From: an uncultured Rhodospirillaceae bacterium
Lineage (GTDB): Bacteria; Pseudomonadota; Alphaproteobacteria; RF32; CAG-239
NCBI GenBank assembly: GCA_900313355.1
Contig: OMQZ01000134.1
Span: 1 to 6,111, forward strand
Direction of reading: 5' to 3'
Length of the DNA: 6,111 bases
Shown: one piece after another, positions 4,513 to 6,111 of the stretch
Position numbering within the stretch: the first letter of the stretch is position 1
Layout of the letters: every line of letters begins with the position of its first letter
The notes under the pieces: model-generated
The model's database searches: none
What the model saw: the letters and a program-made list of their open reading frames with translations, nothing else
Told to the model about the DNA's origin: nothing
Made by a program: the position numbers and the translations under genes

Positions 4513-6111
4513 TTAGAAATAGGTACTACAAGAGTAACAACCGATATCTCCGTCCTCCCAATCTCCTATAGCTTGAGTAACTTCATAACACGTGCTTGTA
4601 CTGCAGTAATCTTCACAATCACTCTTATATTTATAGCTCTTATTATCGCATTTTCTTGCATCATTTGTCGTGTAACATACAAGAGAACCATGTACATTCT
4701 TATATCCCTCACAACGAGATGGTGCACCCTTACATGACGAATATTCATGATAATAGCTACAATCCTTGACAACGACAGGAACACAAGCCGCATCCTCAGC
4801 GCTGCTCTCTTTTTCATATCCCTCCTCACAAGAACAATATTCATAGCAGTTATTACCACATGCACCTGTCAACCGTTGACAATGCGTTGAATTTGGCTTA
4901 TCTGGCCCATAGTTACATGTACATGGTAGAATACAAGACGGATTGTCATAAGTTCCCGAAAGAGTATATCCATCTGTACAGTAAGCCGAACTGTAGTGAC
5001 GCGTAATTGTACAACTAGATGAACCACCTCCTTGAATATCTATACACTCACCCTCAACTACCAAATGTGTAGCATTATTATTATGGTATGGGTAAGTATT
5101 TGTATTGCAAGTATAAACTGTATCTTCACAATTACTGCCACAATGTGTGCTATCACAGCCACCAACTGACCAACAATAGCTCATGCTTGAACCAAGTTTA
5201 TACTGAGAAGAACTTTTAGCACAAACATGCCCTGAATTAGCTGAAAGACATGTATTCTCAGAAGCATATATATATCCATCAGTATTATCTGCACACGTTT
5301 TAGCCACACAATTACTACCTGTATACCCTTCTGCACATTCACATCCTAAGCCATTGGCTGTCTTAACTCTATTTCCCGTACAGTTGAAATCTGAACAATA
5401 TTTCACACTGCTGCTGTCCGTGCAACAAAGCGAATCAGAAATGCCCGTCAAAGTACCGTGCGATGGTAAATGCCCTGTATAATAAGAATATGTTGTCGTG
5501 TTACAGCTCAAACCCGCATATCCCGTTTCTCCCACCGAACAGTCAGAATCAATCGGCGTACAAGAAGGTTGAACCAAATCAGCATTGCCTTTATTTGACG
5601 CGTTGTAAGGGTACGAATTTAATGCACACATATGAGGCTCACAGGAAACATTTCCGCACAAACCAGCATTCTGCGTCTCACAATTCGGCTTAATATAACA
5701 AGTATCTGAGCAACTCTTGTTACCGAGCGAAACTTCTCCGACTTCATTCCAAGAATAAACAGGGTTATACGGAAGTATTTGTCCGTTCTGTTCACACTGT
5801 AAATAACGCCATTGCTGACATAGTGACGTACCTCCGTAATATGTCCAGCGTACACAGACACGACCCTGGTTGCCGGTACATGAGCTCGGCAACATTGTTC
5901 CGCCTGCCCATTCCATACAACAGGTATAATATCCGTCAGTTACATAAGTTGCCCCACTCGGAAGTGAATCATGTGTATCATTGCAAGTCGGATACCAACC
6001 GATTGATCCGTTGTTGTTACATACATTACAATCCCCAACAAAAACAGCATACGAATCATATGTTACCGTAACAGCATTCGTACAAGCCCCTAAGCTGTCA
6101 TAAACCGTATT
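4513..6111 (-). CDS. Large cysteine-rich repeat protein with EGF-like signature (5' end outside window)
   Basis: The frame stays open to the window edge, so only the last 532 residues are visible and the true start is unseen; the Met at 5914-5916 is internal, as in-frame Cys-rich sequence continues upstream of it. Counting from the edge, 56 of 532 residues are Cys, with abundant Ser, Thr, Asn, Gly and Tyr and no membrane segment. An EGF-like signature, CECAEGYTGSNC, is encoded at about 5308-5343. A motif Cys-x-x-polar-Ser/Thr-Tyr-x-Tyr recurs four times (CALNSYPY, CNTTTYSY, CNTNTYPY, CDNKSYKY), and two longer units around the YPY copies (5503-5682 and 4978-5175) align with similar Cys spacing. 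Such composition implies disulfide-stabilised modules outside the cytoplasm, so a secreted, surface or adhesin-like role is inferred. It converges on the ATPase gene, and a link to it is not shown. The family was not recognised; that the frame is a real gene is well supported by its length and regular Cys pattern. Confidence 0.8.
   Translation of the reverse strand, partial: NTVYDSLGACTNAVTVTYDSYAVFVGDCNVCNNNGSIGWYPTCNDTHDSLPSGATYVTDGYYTCCMEWAGGTMLPSSCTGNQGRVCVRWTYYGGTSLCQQWRYLQCEQNGQILPYNPVYSWNEVGEVSLGNKSCSDTCYIKPNCETQNAGLCGNVSCEPHMCALNSYPYNASNKGNADLVQPSCTPIDSDCSVGETGYAGLSCNTTTYSYYTGHLPSHGTLTGISDSLCCTDSSSVKYCSDFNCTGNRVKTANGLGCECAEGYTGSNCVAKTCADNTDGYIYASENTCLSANSGHVCAKSSSQYKLGSSMSYCWSVGGCDSTHCGSNCEDTVYTCNTNTYPYHNNNATHLVVEGECIDIQGGGSSSCTITRHYSSAYCTDGYTLSGTYDNPSCILPCTCNYGPDKPNSTHCQRLTGACGNNCYEYCSCEEGYEKESSAEDAACVPVVVKDCSYYHEYSSCKGAPSRCEGYKNVHGSLVCYTTNDARKCDNKSYKYKSDCEDYCSTSTCYEVTQAIGDWEDGDIGCYSCSTYF
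4978..5175 (-). repeat. Cys-rich repeat unit B within the large protein
   Basis: This encodes a segment with Cys spacings of about 4, 7, 21, 11 and 11 around the motif CNTNTYPY. It aligns with unit A upstream in the gene (5503-5682), where the spacings are 5, 5, 22, 7 and 12 around CALNSYPY. The match is at protein level; the two units differ strongly in DNA, so the duplication is old. Confidence 0.5.
5503..5682 (-). repeat. Cys-rich repeat unit A within the large protein
   Basis: This is the partner of the unit at 4978-5175. Both have a pair of close Cys, then Cys-x-x-Asn-Ser/Thr-Tyr-Pro-Tyr, a 12-14 residue polar stretch, and a Cys followed by an Ile-Asp or Asp-containing loop. A third, shorter copy of the motif (CNTTTYSY) begins with the Cys that ends this unit. 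Confidence 0.5.

Noticed and set aside
4492..4737. Hydrophobic-looking plus-strand frame opposite the end of the Cys-rich gene
   Set aside because: Its start lies at the terminator T-run, it has no ribosome binding site, and the minus-strand frame is far longer with a regular Cys pattern.
4978..5682. CRISPR-like or tandem DNA repeat in the Cys-rich gene
   Set aside because: The repetition exists only at protein level with variable spacing; there are no near-identical DNA repeats with regular spacers.

Overview
The window reads as a chromosomal segment of an AT-rich alphaproteobacterium, probably an uncultured host-associated lineage. This is inferred from the order pal, cpoB (ybgF), tilS, which is the usual downstream end of the tol-pal cluster in alphaproteobacteria, together with A/T-biased codon use. 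No rRNA or marker gene is present to fix the taxon.

Left part (1-2865, all plus strand): a strong bidirectional terminator at 4-37 closes whatever lies upstream (tolB is expected). An AT-rich leader of about 200 bases follows, then the outer-membrane lipoprotein gene pal, its own terminator, the periplasmic Tol-Pal partner cpoB, and tilS, whose start lies three bases after the cpoB stop. A hairpin with a T-run closes the group. Pal and CpoB work in envelope constriction at division. TilS makes lysidine in tRNA-Ile(CAU) and is a passenger in the operon.

Middle (2866-4194, plus strand): where ftsH would normally follow tilS there is instead a separately expressed gene for a PilT/DotB-type secretion ATPase with a proline-rich N-terminal tail, ended by a textbook intrinsic terminator. 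No other pilus or secretion gene is visible in the window.

Gap (4195-4512): about 320 bases with no convincing gene, but with four consecutive inverted repeats, one forming a stem of about 20 base pairs, a possible promoter at its left end and a bidirectional terminator at its right end. It may be a structured non-coding RNA or a cluster of palindromic elements.

Right part (4513-6111, minus strand): the last 532 residues of a large, extremely cysteine-rich protein (56 Cys), open at the window edge. It has one EGF-like signature and a recurring Cys-x-x-polar-Ser/Thr-Tyr-x-Tyr motif. It is most likely secreted or surface-exposed. Its family was not recognised and it is the least explained item here.
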